Assembly (NCBI RefSeq): GCF_009363715.1
Contig: NZ_CP045404.1
Span: 1,890,001 to 1,954,000 of the forward strand
DNA from: Roseovarius sp. THAF9
Lineage (GTDB): Bacteria > Pseudomonadota > Alphaproteobacteria > Rhodobacterales > Rhodobacteraceae
DNA: 64,000 bases
Direction: 5' to 3'
Shown piece after piece: positions 44,435-52,916 of this stretch; positions within the stretch are counted from its first letter, which is position 1; every line of letters starts with the position of its first letter. The notes beneath the pieces were generated by a model that ran no database searches, was not told the DNA's origin, and saw only the letters and a list, made by a program, of their open reading frames with translations. Both the position numbers and the translations under genes were made by a program.

Positions 44435-46026
44435 CCACGGATGGCTTTTAGAAAGGCCAGAAGGTTTTGGGTCGAGCTGTCCTTGTCGTCGAGCGCAGCC
44501 TCACCCGCCACCAGCGGCTCCATCTCCTTGGCCAGTTCCTTGCCCAGCTCGACTCCCCATTGATCGAAGGAGTTGATGCCGAGGATCACCCCCTCTACGA
44601 AAACCCGGTGTTCATAAAGCGCGATGATCTGCCCAAGCCGGTAGGGCGTCAGCCTGTCATAGACCAGCGTGGTCGAAGGGCGGTTGCCTGGAAAGACCCG
44701 GTGCGCGGCCTGCCGTTCCAGCTCGGCGCCTTCAAAGCCCGCCTTGCGCATCATGTCGCGTGCGGTGTCGATGTCGCGGCCCCGCATCAACGCTTCGGAC
44801 TGGGCAAGGCAATTGGCGATCAGCAACCGATGATGGTTGTCCATCCCTGGCTCGCCCCCCCAGGCCGCGACCATGAATTCGCAGGGCACGACCTGGGTGC
44901 CCTGATGAATCAGCTGGTAGAACGCGTGCTGCCCATTTGTGCCCGGCTCGCCCCAGACAATGGGCCCCGATCCGCCTTCAACGGGGTCGCCCTGCTTTGT
45001 CACGCCCTTGCCATTGCTTTCCATCTCAAGCTGCTGAAAATAGGCGGGCAATCGCAACAGGCGTTGATCGTAGGGCAAGACGGCGCGCGTGGGATAGCCG
45101 CAGGCGTGACTGTGCCACAGTCCTGTCAGCGCCAGCATCACCGGCATGTTTCGCTCAAGCGGCGTAGTCCTGAAATGGGCGTCCATCGAGGCACCGCCGG
45201 CAAGAAACGCGTCGAATTCCTCCGATCCGACGGCCAGCATCAGCGACAGCCCGATCGGCCCCCAAATGGAATAGCGCCCGCCGACCCAGTCGGCAAAGCC
45301 AAACACGCGCTCGGGCGCGATACCGAAAGCCTCGGTCTTGTCGTGCGCCGTCGACACAGCCGAGAACTGAGCCTTCAGATCCCCGCCGCCAAGCTGAACC
45401 CAGGCCTTGGCGGTCTCGGCGTTGGTCATCGTCTCGATGGTTGTAAAGGTCTTGGAGGCGACAATGAAAAGCGTCGTCTTCGGCTCCAGCCCGTCGAGAC
45501 AATCTGCAATATCCGCGCCATCCACATTCGACACGAAATGACAGCGCGGTCCCTCATGATACGGGCGCAGGGCCAGCGTGCACATTTCGGGGCCGAGATG
45601 CGAACCGCCGATGCCGATATTCACCACGTCGGTGATCGGACCGCCCGCGCCCATGTGCCGCCCCGAGCGTACATCGTCGGCAAAGGCGCGCATCCGGGAC
45701 AACACGTCGCGGACGCCGGGCATCACATCCTGCCCATCGACCTTTATCACCGCGTCGGCCCCTGCCCGAAGCGCCACGTGCAGAACAGACCGACCCTCGG
45801 TCTCGTTGATCGGCTCGCCCGTGAACATCGCATCCCGCCGCTCGGCAACGCCGCGGTCGGCGGCCAGTTGCAAAAGCGCCTCACGGGCCGTTTCGGTCAT
45901 CGAGGTCTTGGCGTAGTCGAACAGCATCCCATCGGCCTGGACCTGGAACCGGGCCGCGCGATTGGACGATTGCATGAGATCAACTATCGTCGCTCCGGTC
46001 TCAGATTTCAGCGCCGCCCAGGTCAT
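44431..46026 (-). CDS. pgi: Glucose-6-phosphate isomerase
   Basis: Pgi interconverts glucose-6-phosphate and fructose-6-phosphate. The 531-residue enzyme carries [66 protein letters not shown] and [14 protein letters not shown], all family signatures. GGAGGAGG precedes ATG 46026, and the upstream pgl is 43 bases away in the same direction. With zwf and pgl it forms a leftward set for entry of hexose into the oxidative pentose and Entner-Doudoroff routes. Confidence 0.97.
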   Translation of the reverse strand: MTWAALKSETGATIVDLMQSSNRAARFQVQADGMLFDYAKTSMTETAREALLQLAADRGVAERRDAMFTGEPINETEGRSVLHVALRAGADAVIKVDGQDVMPGVRDVLSRMRAFADDVRSGRHMGAGGPITDVVNIGIGGSHLGPEMCTLALRPYHEGPRCHFVSNVDGADIADCLDGLEPKTTLFIVASKTFTTIETMTNAETAKAWVQLGGGDLKAQFSAVSTAHDKTEAFGIAPERVFGFADWVGGRYSIWGPIGLSLMLAVGSEEFDAFLAGGASMDAHFRTTPLERNMPVMLALTGLWHSHACGYPTRAVLPYDQRLLRLPAYFQQLEMESNGKGVTKQGDPVEGGSGPIVWGEPGTNGQHAFYQLIHQGTQVVPCEFMVAAWGGEPGMDNHHRLLIANCLAQSEALMRGRDIDTARDMMRKAGFEGAELERQAAHRVFPGNRPSTTLVYDRLTPYRLGQIIALYEHRVFVEGVILGINSFDQWGVELGKELAKEMEPLVAGEAALDDKDSSTQNLLAFLKAIRG

Positions 46027-46069
46027 GCGGCCTCCTCCTTTTTTTGTCTCGATCCGACTGTCCGGCATG

Positions 46070-46741
46070 CTAGGGCGCCCAGTGCACATCGGTTTCGTCA
46101 AGGATCGCGGCCACAGGGGCCTGTTCAGGCCGGCAGGTGCGGGCGCGCTCGACAGCCTTGCGCTTGTCCTCGCCGGTGATCACCAGATGCTTGGCCACCG
46201 CCGCGTTCAACACCCGCGCCGACAGGCTGATCCGCACATCCTCGACCTTGCCAGGCCGCAGAGGAACCAGCACCGGCGCGTCATTTGCCAGCGCTGCGTC
46301 CAACCCGTCAGTGCCCGGAAAGAGCGAGGCGGTATGCATGTCCGCGCCCATGCCAAGAAGTAGAACGGCGATTGGCAGGCGCGGCTGGATGACGGCCTCC
46401 AATTCAGCAAGCACCGCCTCGGGCGCCTCCGCGCGGGCGTATAGCGGAAGATAGCCGGCCTTAGCGGCACGGCCCACCAAAAGCCGCTCGCGCAGCATCC
46501 GGGTGTTGGAGCGGATGTGCACCTCGGGAACCCAACGTTCGTCGCTGAGGCAGATGTCGATCCGCGACCAGTCGAGGTCGGCGTCGCATAGCACGTCGAA
46601 GACCGGACCCGGCGTACTGCCCCCCGGCACCACGAACAGCGCGCGGTCGTCATGTTCCAGCGCGGTGTTGAGATCCCCGGCGAGCTGGTTGGCGAGATTG
46701 ATCGCCATCATCTCTTCGTCAGCGTATTCGATAAGCCTCAT
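46070..46741 (-). CDS. pgl: 6-phosphogluconolactonase
   Basis: Pgl hydrolyses 6-phosphogluconolactone. The 223-residue protein has [33 protein letters not shown] and [17 protein letters not shown], as in DevB-type lactonases. Its ATG overlaps the zwf TGA by 4 bases. Final residues DVHWAP are as usual for the family. Confidence 0.95.
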   Translation of the reverse strand: MRLIEYADEEMMAINLANQLAGDLNTALEHDDRALFVVPGGSTPGPVFDVLCDADLDWSRIDICLSDERWVPEVHIRSNTRMLRERLLVGRAAKAGYLPLYARAEAPEAVLAELEAVIQPRLPIAVLLLGMGADMHTASLFPGTDGLDAALANDAPVLVPLRPGKVEDVRISLSARVLNAAVAKHLVITGEDKRKAVERARTCRPEQAPVAAILDETDVHWAP

Positions 46742-48192
46742 GCTCGTATCTCCCGCCAGCGGCGCCCGTCGCGGTGCATTAGCATCAGCGCGTCATCGGG
46801 TCCCGAACTTCCCGTGGCGTATGTATGCGGCGCGCGGCCGGAGTCTTCCCAAAGCGCAATGATAGGGTCGATCCAGGCCCAGGCGGCCTCAACCTCGTCG
46901 CCGCGCATGAACAGCGTCTGGTTGCCGCGGATCACGTCCATGATCAGACGCTCGTAGGCATCGGGGAAATCAGCCTCTTCGGGCCCCAGTGCCTCGGCGA
47001 AGGTCATGTCGAGCGGCACGTCCACCAATCGCATACCGCCCGGCCCCGGCTCCTTGATGGTCACGCCCAGCTCGATCCCCTCGTTGGGTTGCAGCTTGAT
47101 CGTCAGGATGTTGCGGTGTCGTCCCGCGTCGGCGCCGAAGATGGAGTGCGGCGCGTCCTTGAAGACCACGGCGATCTCGCTGGCTCTTTCGCGCAGGCGC
47201 TTGCCCGTGCGCAGGTAAAACGGCGTACCGGCCCAACGCCAATTGCTGATCGTGGCGCGCAGGGCCACGAAGCTTTCGGTCATGCTGTCGCGGTTGCCGA
47301 CCTCGTTGCGATAGCTGCCGGATTGGCCGCTGCCTTCGTACTGGCCCCGCACGGCGTCCTCGGGCGCAACGGGATCCAGCGCGCGGATCACTTTGAGCTT
47401 TTCATCGCGCACCGAGTCTGGGTCAAACTTGGCCGGCGGCTCCATTGCGATCAGGCACAACAACTGCATGATATGGTTCTGCATCATGTCCCGCATCGCG
47501 CCAGAGCGGTCGTAGTAATCTCCGCGCCCGCCTACGCCCACGTCCTCGGCCACGGTAATTTGTATGTGATCGACATACTGGCTGTTCCACAGCGGCTCGA
47601 ACAGAGTGTTGCCAAAGCGTATCGCCATGAGATTCTGCACCGTTTCCTTGCCGAGGTAGTGATCGATCCGGTAGATCTGATGCTCGTCAAAATACTCAGC
47701 GATGGTTGCGTTCAGCGCCTTGGCCGTTTCGAGGTCGCGGCCGAAGGGTTTTTCCACCACGATCCGGCAGTTCGGGCAGTCCATGCCGTATTCGTGCAGC
47801 CTGTCGGCAAGATCCCCGAACAGGCTGGGCGCGACGGAAAAGTAAAAGGCGCGAATCTGGTCATCGCGCAGCATGGAAGTCAGCTCGGACCAACCGGCTT
47901 CGCCGCGGGCATCGATCGTCACATAGTCGAGCTGTTGCAGGAAGCTGTCGAGATGCTCGCTGTCTTTCGCGGCCTCTGGCTCGAACTCCATCACGGCTTC
48001 GCGGGCGAACTCTCGATAAGCGGCAGCGTCCATGTCGCTGCGCGCTGCACCGATCACGCGGGCATTGTCGCCCATCTGGCCCGCCCGGAACCGGCGGAAC
48101 AGGCCGGGCAGGATCTTGCGCTGCGCCAAATCCCCCGTGCCCCCGAAGATCACGAGGTCAAAGGGATCGACCGGAATGACGCGAGATACCAT
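46738..48192 (-). CDS. zwf: Glucose-6-phosphate 1-dehydrogenase
   Basis: Zwf oxidises glucose-6-phosphate to the lactone using NAD(P)+. The coenzyme site is VIFGGTGDLAQRKILPGL, the active-site peptide RIDHYLGKETVQN, with VEKPFGRDLETAKALN before it. Length 484 residues is standard. ATG 48192 follows AGGAG; the 8-codon longer start is less likely. It heads the zwf-pgl-pgi unit. No edd/eda genes are in the window. Confidence 0.97.
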   Translation of the reverse strand: MVSRVIPVDPFDLVIFGGTGDLAQRKILPGLFRRFRAGQMGDNARVIGAARSDMDAAAYREFAREAVMEFEPEAAKDSEHLDSFLQQLDYVTIDARGEAGWSELTSMLRDDQIRAFYFSVAPSLFGDLADRLHEYGMDCPNCRIVVEKPFGRDLETAKALNATIAEYFDEHQIYRIDHYLGKETVQNLMAIRFGNTLFEPLWNSQYVDHIQITVAEDVGVGGRGDYYDRSGAMRDMMQNHIMQLLCLIAMEPPAKFDPDSVRDEKLKVIRALDPVAPEDAVRGQYEGSGQSGSYRNEVGNRDSMTESFVALRATISNWRWAGTPFYLRTGKRLRERASEIAVVFKDAPHSIFGADAGRHRNILTIKLQPNEGIELGVTIKEPGPGGMRLVDVPLDMTFAEALGPEEADFPDAYERLIMDVIRGNQTLFMRGDEVEAAWAWIDPIIALWEDSGRAPHTYATGSSGPDDALMLMHRDGRRWREIRA

Positions 48193-48320
48193 GTTTTTCT
48201 CCTGAACTCGCTGCAAGTCTAGGTGGCGATCACGAAGGTGTCACCTGCCCGAACTCGACTTTCAAGGGAAGAAAGGACAGGTTATGGCCGAAACGCAAAT
48301 GAAATTCGGAAGATAGTAAG

Positions 48321-49274
48321 ATGAAAGATGTGGCAGCGCCCCGTGCGAACGGTGGAAAATTCATCGACCCCAAGGTCACCGCAGATGGTGAACCGAGGGC
48401 GCATGTCGCGCTGAGCAACCCGCAGACGCTTTGGTTCAATACCGGGACGCTGTGCAACATCACCTGCGCGAATTGTTATATCGAAAGCTCTCCGGAGAAC
48501 GACAGCCTAGTCTATATCACCACGGCCGAGGTAGAAGACTTTCTCAATCAGCTGGACACGCGTGCGTGGCCCGTCAGCGAGATCGGATTTACCGGCGGCG
48601 AACCCTTCATGAACCCACAGATGGTCGAGATGACCCGCGCCTGCCTGTCGCGCGGCTACGACGTTCTGATTCTGACGAATGCGATGCGCCCGATGATGCG
48701 CAAGCGCGTTCAGGATGGTCTGCGGGCGCTGCACGAAGAGTTTGGTGAAAAGCTGACCCTGCGCATCTCGGTCGATCACCACTCCGAGGTGCTGCACGAC
48801 GAGGAGCGCGGCAAGGGCAGCTTCGCCCGGACGCTCGAGGGTATGCACTGGCTTCGTAAAACCGGGATCCGCATGGCTGTCGCAGGCCGGAGCCTTTGGA
48901 GCGACAGCGAGGCCGAGTCCCGCGCGGGCTATCAGGCGTTTTTCGACGCGCATGGGTTCGACATCGACGCACACGACCCTGCAATGACGGTTCTGTTCCC
49001 GGAAATGGACGAGAGCGTCGAGGTCCCCGAAATCACCACCGGCTGTTGGAATATCCTCGGCAAATCCCCGGACAGCTTGATGTGCGCGTCTTCGAGGATG
49101 GTGGTCAAGCGCAAGGGCGCGGAACGTCCCGCCGTGCTGGCCTGCACTCTTCTGCCTTATGACGCGGAGTTCGAATTGGGTGAAACACTGGCGGAGGCCG
49201 AGGGCGACGTGGCGCTGAACCATCCTCACTGCGCCAAGTTCTGCGTGCTGGGTGGCGCCAGTTGCTCGGGCTGA
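48321..49274 (+). CDS. Radical SAM protein with a cysteine-rich C-terminus
   Basis: The 317-residue enzyme has the radical SAM cluster site C45-x3-C49-x2-C52 (GTLCNITCANCYIESS), then the GGEP motif EIGFTGGEPFMNP, which binds SAM. A second set of Cys occurs near residues 240-275 (TTGCWNIL, LMCASS, LACTLL) and at C304-x3-C308-x6-C315 at the end, suggesting an auxiliary Fe-S cluster. Such SPASM-like arrangements are found in peptide- or carbohydrate-modifying enzymes. It is alone, divergent from zwf. Substrate unknown. Confidence 0.85.
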   Translation: MKDVAAPRANGGKFIDPKVTADGEPRAHVALSNPQTLWFNTGTLCNITCANCYIESSPENDSLVYITTAEVEDFLNQLDTRAWPVSEIGFTGGEPFMNPQMVEMTRACLSRGYDVLILTNAMRPMMRKRVQDGLRALHEEFGEKLTLRISVDHHSEVLHDEERGKGSFARTLEGMHWLRKTGIRMAVAGRSLWSDSEAESRAGYQAFFDAHGFDIDAHDPAMTVLFPEMDESVEVPEITTGCWNILGKSPDSLMCASSRMVVKRKGAERPAVLACTLLPYDAEFELGETLAEAEGDVALNHPHCAKFCVLGGASCSG

Positions 49275-49389
49275 CCCTGGGTTCGGGTCGCCTGTCGTTT
49301 TACAAATGTCCAAGGTTGCGCGGTCATTCTGGATCTCAGGCGGCGATGCGTCGCTTGCCCTGCCCAGCGACAGGGCCCATATCTACTAA

Positions 49390-50091
49390 ATGATCAAGTT
49401 CACCCCGATCCTCCTGGCGATCCTCTATGCTGTGGTTATGTACCGCTTCTCAGTCTGGCGCACCAAGCGAGAACTGGACGCGCGGTCGACCGAGTTGGTT
49501 GATCCTGCTTTGACGCCGTTCTTCACGCGGCTTGCCAAGGCGCTCGATCTGCCGCGGATCAAGGTACACATCTATGAGATCGACCCGGTCAACGGGTTGG
49601 CCGCACCAGATGGGCGGATCTTCATCACGCGAGGCTTTTACCGCAAGTTTCTTTCCGGGGAGGTCTCGGCAGAAGAGATGACTAGCGTCATAGCGCACGA
49701 GCTGGGCCACGTGGCGCTTGGTCATTCGCGACGCCGGATGATCGATTTTTCGGGTCAGAACGCACTGCGTACTGCGCTGGCGATGGTGCTGTCGCGGTTT
49801 TTGCCCGGTATTGGCGTCTGGATCGCCAATGGCATGGCTTCACTGCTTGCGGCGCGGCTCTCGCGGGGCGACGAGTACGAAGCCGATGAATACGCCGCCG
49901 CTTTGCTGACAAAGGCGGGGATCGGCACCGCGCCGCAGAAGTCCCTGTTTGAAAAGCTGGAGGCGCTGACCCAGTCGCGCGGGGGCGCGATGCCGGCCTG
50001 GCTGATGAGTCATCCCAAGACGACCGAGCGGATTGCCGCTATCGAAAAGCTTGAAATGCGCTGGAACGGCTTGCCCGAGACGCAGGACTAG
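49390..50091 (+). CDS. M48-family metallopeptidase
   Basis: The 233-residue protein starts with a membrane helix (ILLAILYAVVMYRFS) and carries the zinc site VIAHELGHVALGHSRR, with the third ligand Glu in the downstream SRGDEYEADEYAAAL. This is the HtpX/Ste24-like M48 arrangement, in a shorter form. The C-terminal half includes PAWLMSHPKTTERIAAIEKL, typical for the family. Probably a membrane-anchored quality-control or housekeeping protease. Confidence 0.9.
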   Translation: MIKFTPILLAILYAVVMYRFSVWRTKRELDARSTELVDPALTPFFTRLAKALDLPRIKVHIYEIDPVNGLAAPDGRIFITRGFYRKFLSGEVSAEEMTSVIAHELGHVALGHSRRRMIDFSGQNALRTALAMVLSRFLPGIGVWIANGMASLLAARLSRGDEYEADEYAAALLTKAGIGTAPQKSLFEKLEALTQSRGGAMPAWLMSHPKTTERIAAIEKLEMRWNGLPETQD

Positions 50092-50112
50092 GGATTGGCG
50101 ACGTGGTGGGAG

Positions 50113-50658
50113 TCAGGCAAAGGCCAAGGCCTTACCCAAGCGCGGCAACCGCGCTTTCTTCATCAGGTCTCTGATGTCCCAGTCTCCGCCGCTGAGCCGC
50201 CGTGCGTCGGCCAGCACCGCCGCGCCGACGTCCTGCATCACGTCCGGCGTTGCCTCGAAAACGCCGAGGAGGAAGGTATCGGGATCAGCCCGGCTCACGC
50301 CTTCCTCGGCCAGGATGTTGCGCGGGAAATCCTTGGCGTTGACCGTCAGGATCAGGTCGGCCGAGCCGGCGATGGCAGCCGCCAGCACATGGATATCCGC
50401 AGGGTCGGGCAGCCATAGCCGCGATTCCAGCGACGGCGGCCAGGACACCTCCGCGTCGGGCCACTCGACAGCCAGCATCGCCGCCTCGGCCTGGGCCTGT
50501 GCGATGCCATCCGGGCCCAGCTTGACAACCGAGCGCTGCCACTCCTCGATGATGCGGGCAGACCAGAGCGGTTTGAAAACGCCCCGTTTCGCTGCGCCAA
50601 GCAGCATCTGGCGCATCACGGTGGGATAGATCACGCAGGTGTCGAGAACCGCCCTCAT
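50113..50658 (-). CDS. PIN-domain protein
   Basis: The 181-residue protein has PIN-fold acidic residues: Asp in MRAVLDTCVIYP, Glu in SARIIEEWQR and Asp in PDPADIHVLAAAIA, followed by LILTVNAKDFP. PIN domains are usually ribonucleases, many being VapC toxins. There is no small antitoxin gene next to it; instead its ATG overlaps the stop of the RlmI-like methyltransferase (ATGA), so a stand-alone RNA-processing role is possible. ATG 50658 is chosen for this overlap. Confidence 0.82.
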   Translation of the reverse strand: MRAVLDTCVIYPTVMRQMLLGAAKRGVFKPLWSARIIEEWQRSVVKLGPDGIAQAQAEAAMLAVEWPDAEVSWPPSLESRLWLPDPADIHVLAAAIAGSADLILTVNAKDFPRNILAEEGVSRADPDTFLLGVFEATPDVMQDVGAAVLADARRLSGGDWDIRDLMKKARLPRLGKALAFA

Positions 50659-51851
50659 AGCCTGAAGAAGAGGGACTTGAGATACCCGCTTTCGGCCAGT
50701 TGCGGATGCAGGGGATGGTCCGGACCGGCAAAACCGGTATGGATAAGCGCACCCTCGCGCCCGGCCCGGCCGATGCCCCGTGTGCAAGCCGTGCGAAACT
50801 TGTCGAGTGTCGCGGCATGGGAACAGGAGCAGAGCCCCAGATACCCGCCTGCCGCCACCAATGGGGCCGCCAGCCGCGCGACCCGCTCATAGGCGCGCAA
50901 GCCCTTTTCCAGCGCTTGCTTGTTAGGAGCAAAGGCCGGTGGGTCACAGATGACAACGTCAAACCGTTCGCCCTGTTCGGCGAGTGCCGTCATAACCTCG
51001 AAGGCGTCGCCGCGTTGTGTGGTGAAGCTTTCCCAAAGCCCCATACGCGCGGCCCCGTCGCGGGCCAGATCAAGTGCCGGTTGGGAGCCATCGACTGCAA
51101 GCGCCTCGGACGCGCCGGCTGCCAGCGCAGCGAGGGAAAAGCCGCCCACGTGGCTGAAAACGTCGAGCACACGACTGCCCTGTGCGAGCGTCCCGGCAAA
51201 GGCGTGATTGGGACGCTGGTCGTAGAACAGCCCCGTCTTCTGCCCACCGGTGACGTCGGCCATGTAGGTTGCGCCGTTCATATGCACCGGCAAAGGGCTG
51301 TCGGGCAAGTCGCCCACGAGAGCTAGCGTAGCATCGTCAAGTCCTTCCAGCGCCCTCGCCCGGCCCGACGCGTTCTTGATAACGCATGTAACGCCAGTGA
51401 CGTCCACCAGCGCCGCGGCGATCTGCGGTAGCAGCGCTTCGGCCCACGCCGCATTGGGCTGGATGACGGCGACAGAGTCGAAGCGATCTATGATCACACC
51501 GGGCAGACCGTCCGCCTCGGCATGCACCAATCGATAGAAAGGGGCGTTGAACAACCGGTCGCGCATTTCGAGGGCGAGGCGCAGTCTGATTTCGAGCCAG
51601 GATTGATCAATCCGCGCGTTCGGGTCACGGTCCAGCACCCGTGCCATAATGCGGGACTTGGGATTGACCGCGACCGTGGCCAGCGGTTTTCGCTCGGCGT
51701 CTTCCAGGACCGCCACAGTGCCGGGCGGCAGCGCTTTGGTCCGGCGGTCGGTCACGAGCTCATTGTCGAAGACCCAAGGAAACCCGTGCCGGATGGCGCG
51801 GGCCTGCACTTTGGGTTTTAAACGTATGGAAGGCAAAGAGGACGGCGTCAT
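50655..51851 (-). CDS. RlmI-like rRNA (cytosine-C5) methyltransferase
   Basis: The 398-residue protein has an N-terminal PUA-like region (IRHGFPWVFDNELV), then a class I SAM methyltransferase domain: HAEADGLPGVIIDRF, GLFYDQRPNHAF, VLDVFSHVGGFSLAALAAG and VICDPPAFAPNKQALEKG, with CSCSHAATLDKF as the catalytic Cys region. This is the RlmI/RlmK-type family; E. coli RlmI makes 5-methylcytosine 1962 in 23S rRNA. It is coupled to the PIN gene. Confidence 0.9.
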   Translation of the reverse strand: MTPSSLPSIRLKPKVQARAIRHGFPWVFDNELVTDRRTKALPPGTVAVLEDAERKPLATVAVNPKSRIMARVLDRDPNARIDQSWLEIRLRLALEMRDRLFNAPFYRLVHAEADGLPGVIIDRFDSVAVIQPNAAWAEALLPQIAAALVDVTGVTCVIKNASGRARALEGLDDATLALVGDLPDSPLPVHMNGATYMADVTGGQKTGLFYDQRPNHAFAGTLAQGSRVLDVFSHVGGFSLAALAAGASEALAVDGSQPALDLARDGAARMGLWESFTTQRGDAFEVMTALAEQGERFDVVICDPPAFAPNKQALEKGLRAYERVARLAAPLVAAGGYLGLCSCSHAATLDKFRTACTRGIGRAGREGALIHTGFAGPDHPLHPQLAESGYLKSLFFRL

Positions 51852-51870
51852 GCCGTCCCCTTAAGCCGTT

Positions 51871-52524
51871 TCAGTTTTTGTTGGAAGCGCCGAGTTGATT
51901 AAGCGCCCCCATCAGGCCCAAGTTTGCCGCCTGATACCCCTCTGGGCTAGTCAGCTGGCGCTGGATTACCGCGGCCAAGTGGTTGGTGATGCGGTATTTC
52001 TGGGTCATGCCTTGCTGCTCGGCCTTGATCGCCGCCTGCCCGCCAAGCGCCTTGAAGTCGGCCTTCACGAATTGCGGCTCGCCATAAGCCATGCCGGTTG
52101 CGGGGTTGCGCAGTTGCATGTGGAACTGAAGCGAATGAACGCCGCCGACGGTATAGCGCGCCTTTTCCGTCAGCGCATGGAACCGCGTCACCTGGATGTC
52201 CAATATGGCGGGCACGTGACCGCTTTGCATCGCGTTTACGCCCTGCATCATCGCCGTCTCGAAGATCGCCTTTACTTGCGCGTGGCGGTCACCTGCCGGA
52301 TCCTCGCGCCAGACGATGTCGCCGCCCGGATAATAGCGGTTGGCTTCGGACACCTTCAGGGTCTTGGGAACGCTGACGCGGACCTCCTGAATGGCATAGG
52401 CCGGTGCCGCCACCGTCGCTGTGGGGGTATCGAGCGGGGCGTTGCGCGTGGCGGTTTCGGGCGCAGAACACCCGGCAACGGTCAGGCCCATGATCAGGGC
52501 TGCAATGGCGTTACGGGTCAGCAT
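51871..52524 (-). CDS. Lipoprotein of unknown function (DUF6778-like)
   Basis: The 217-residue protein has a signal peptide with lipobox TVAGC and is probably outer- or inner-membrane-anchored. Blocks NRYYPGGDIVWREDPAGDRH and VTRFHALTEKARYTVGGVHS look conserved; I recall similar Rhodobacteraceae proteins as DUF6778, without a known role. ATG 52524 has GGAGGAAG upstream. The upstream gap to the next gene is 128 bases, with the promoter likely inside. Confidence 0.72.
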   Translation of the reverse strand: MLTRNAIAALIMGLTVAGCSAPETATRNAPLDTPTATVAAPAYAIQEVRVSVPKTLKVSEANRYYPGGDIVWREDPAGDRHAQVKAIFETAMMQGVNAMQSGHVPAILDIQVTRFHALTEKARYTVGGVHSLQFHMQLRNPATGMAYGEPQFVKADFKALGGQAAIKAEQQGMTQKYRITNHLAAVIQRQLTSPEGYQAANLGLMGALNQLGASNKN

Positions 52525-52652
52525 GACTTCCTCCTTTGCGCACTTCAGGCGCGGTGGTCGAAGACGTTGTGACCGCAAATTAAGGCGAGTTTTCGGCGAA
52601 TTCGGTACTTAACCAAGAAAACATGGCGAAACCATCAAGCGACGGCTTCGGC

Positions 52653-52916
52653 TCAGCGCACTCGTCCACGAGACCCGCCGCGGCGCTTAGGCGACCCTGC
52701 GGCCTTCAGCCCTTCGTGCAAGACGGCGGTCATTGGGTGATCCGGATTGACAACGCCGTAACGCTCGATCAAACGCTCGATTTGCACCCGTGTATCACCG
52801 TCACCATCCACCGACAGCGCCCAGTCCAGAAATATCGACCGGCATTCGGCGGGCGTTATTCCCTCAATCCTGTACGATTCGCGGATCAGCCCCTTGGGAT
52901 CCATCGCGTCAGCCAT
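52653..52916 (-). CDS. Short hypothetical protein coupled to glnE
   Basis: The 87-residue protein (MADAMDPKGLIRESYRIEG at the start) contains GITPAECRSIFLDWAL and HPMTAVLHEGLKAAG and ends in an Arg/Gly-rich basic tail, which may bind nucleic acid or be disordered. Its ATG overlaps the glnE stop by 8 bases, supporting translation coupling. I do not recognise a named family. Confidence 0.7.
   Translation of the reverse strand: MADAMDPKGLIRESYRIEGITPAECRSIFLDWALSVDGDGDTRVQIERLIERYGVVNPDHPMTAVLHEGLKAAGSPKRRGGSRGRVR

Noticed and set aside
50113..50787. PIN protein as a classical VapC toxin of a toxin-antitoxin pair
   Set aside because: No antitoxin-sized gene precedes it; the upstream coupled gene is an rRNA methyltransferase.
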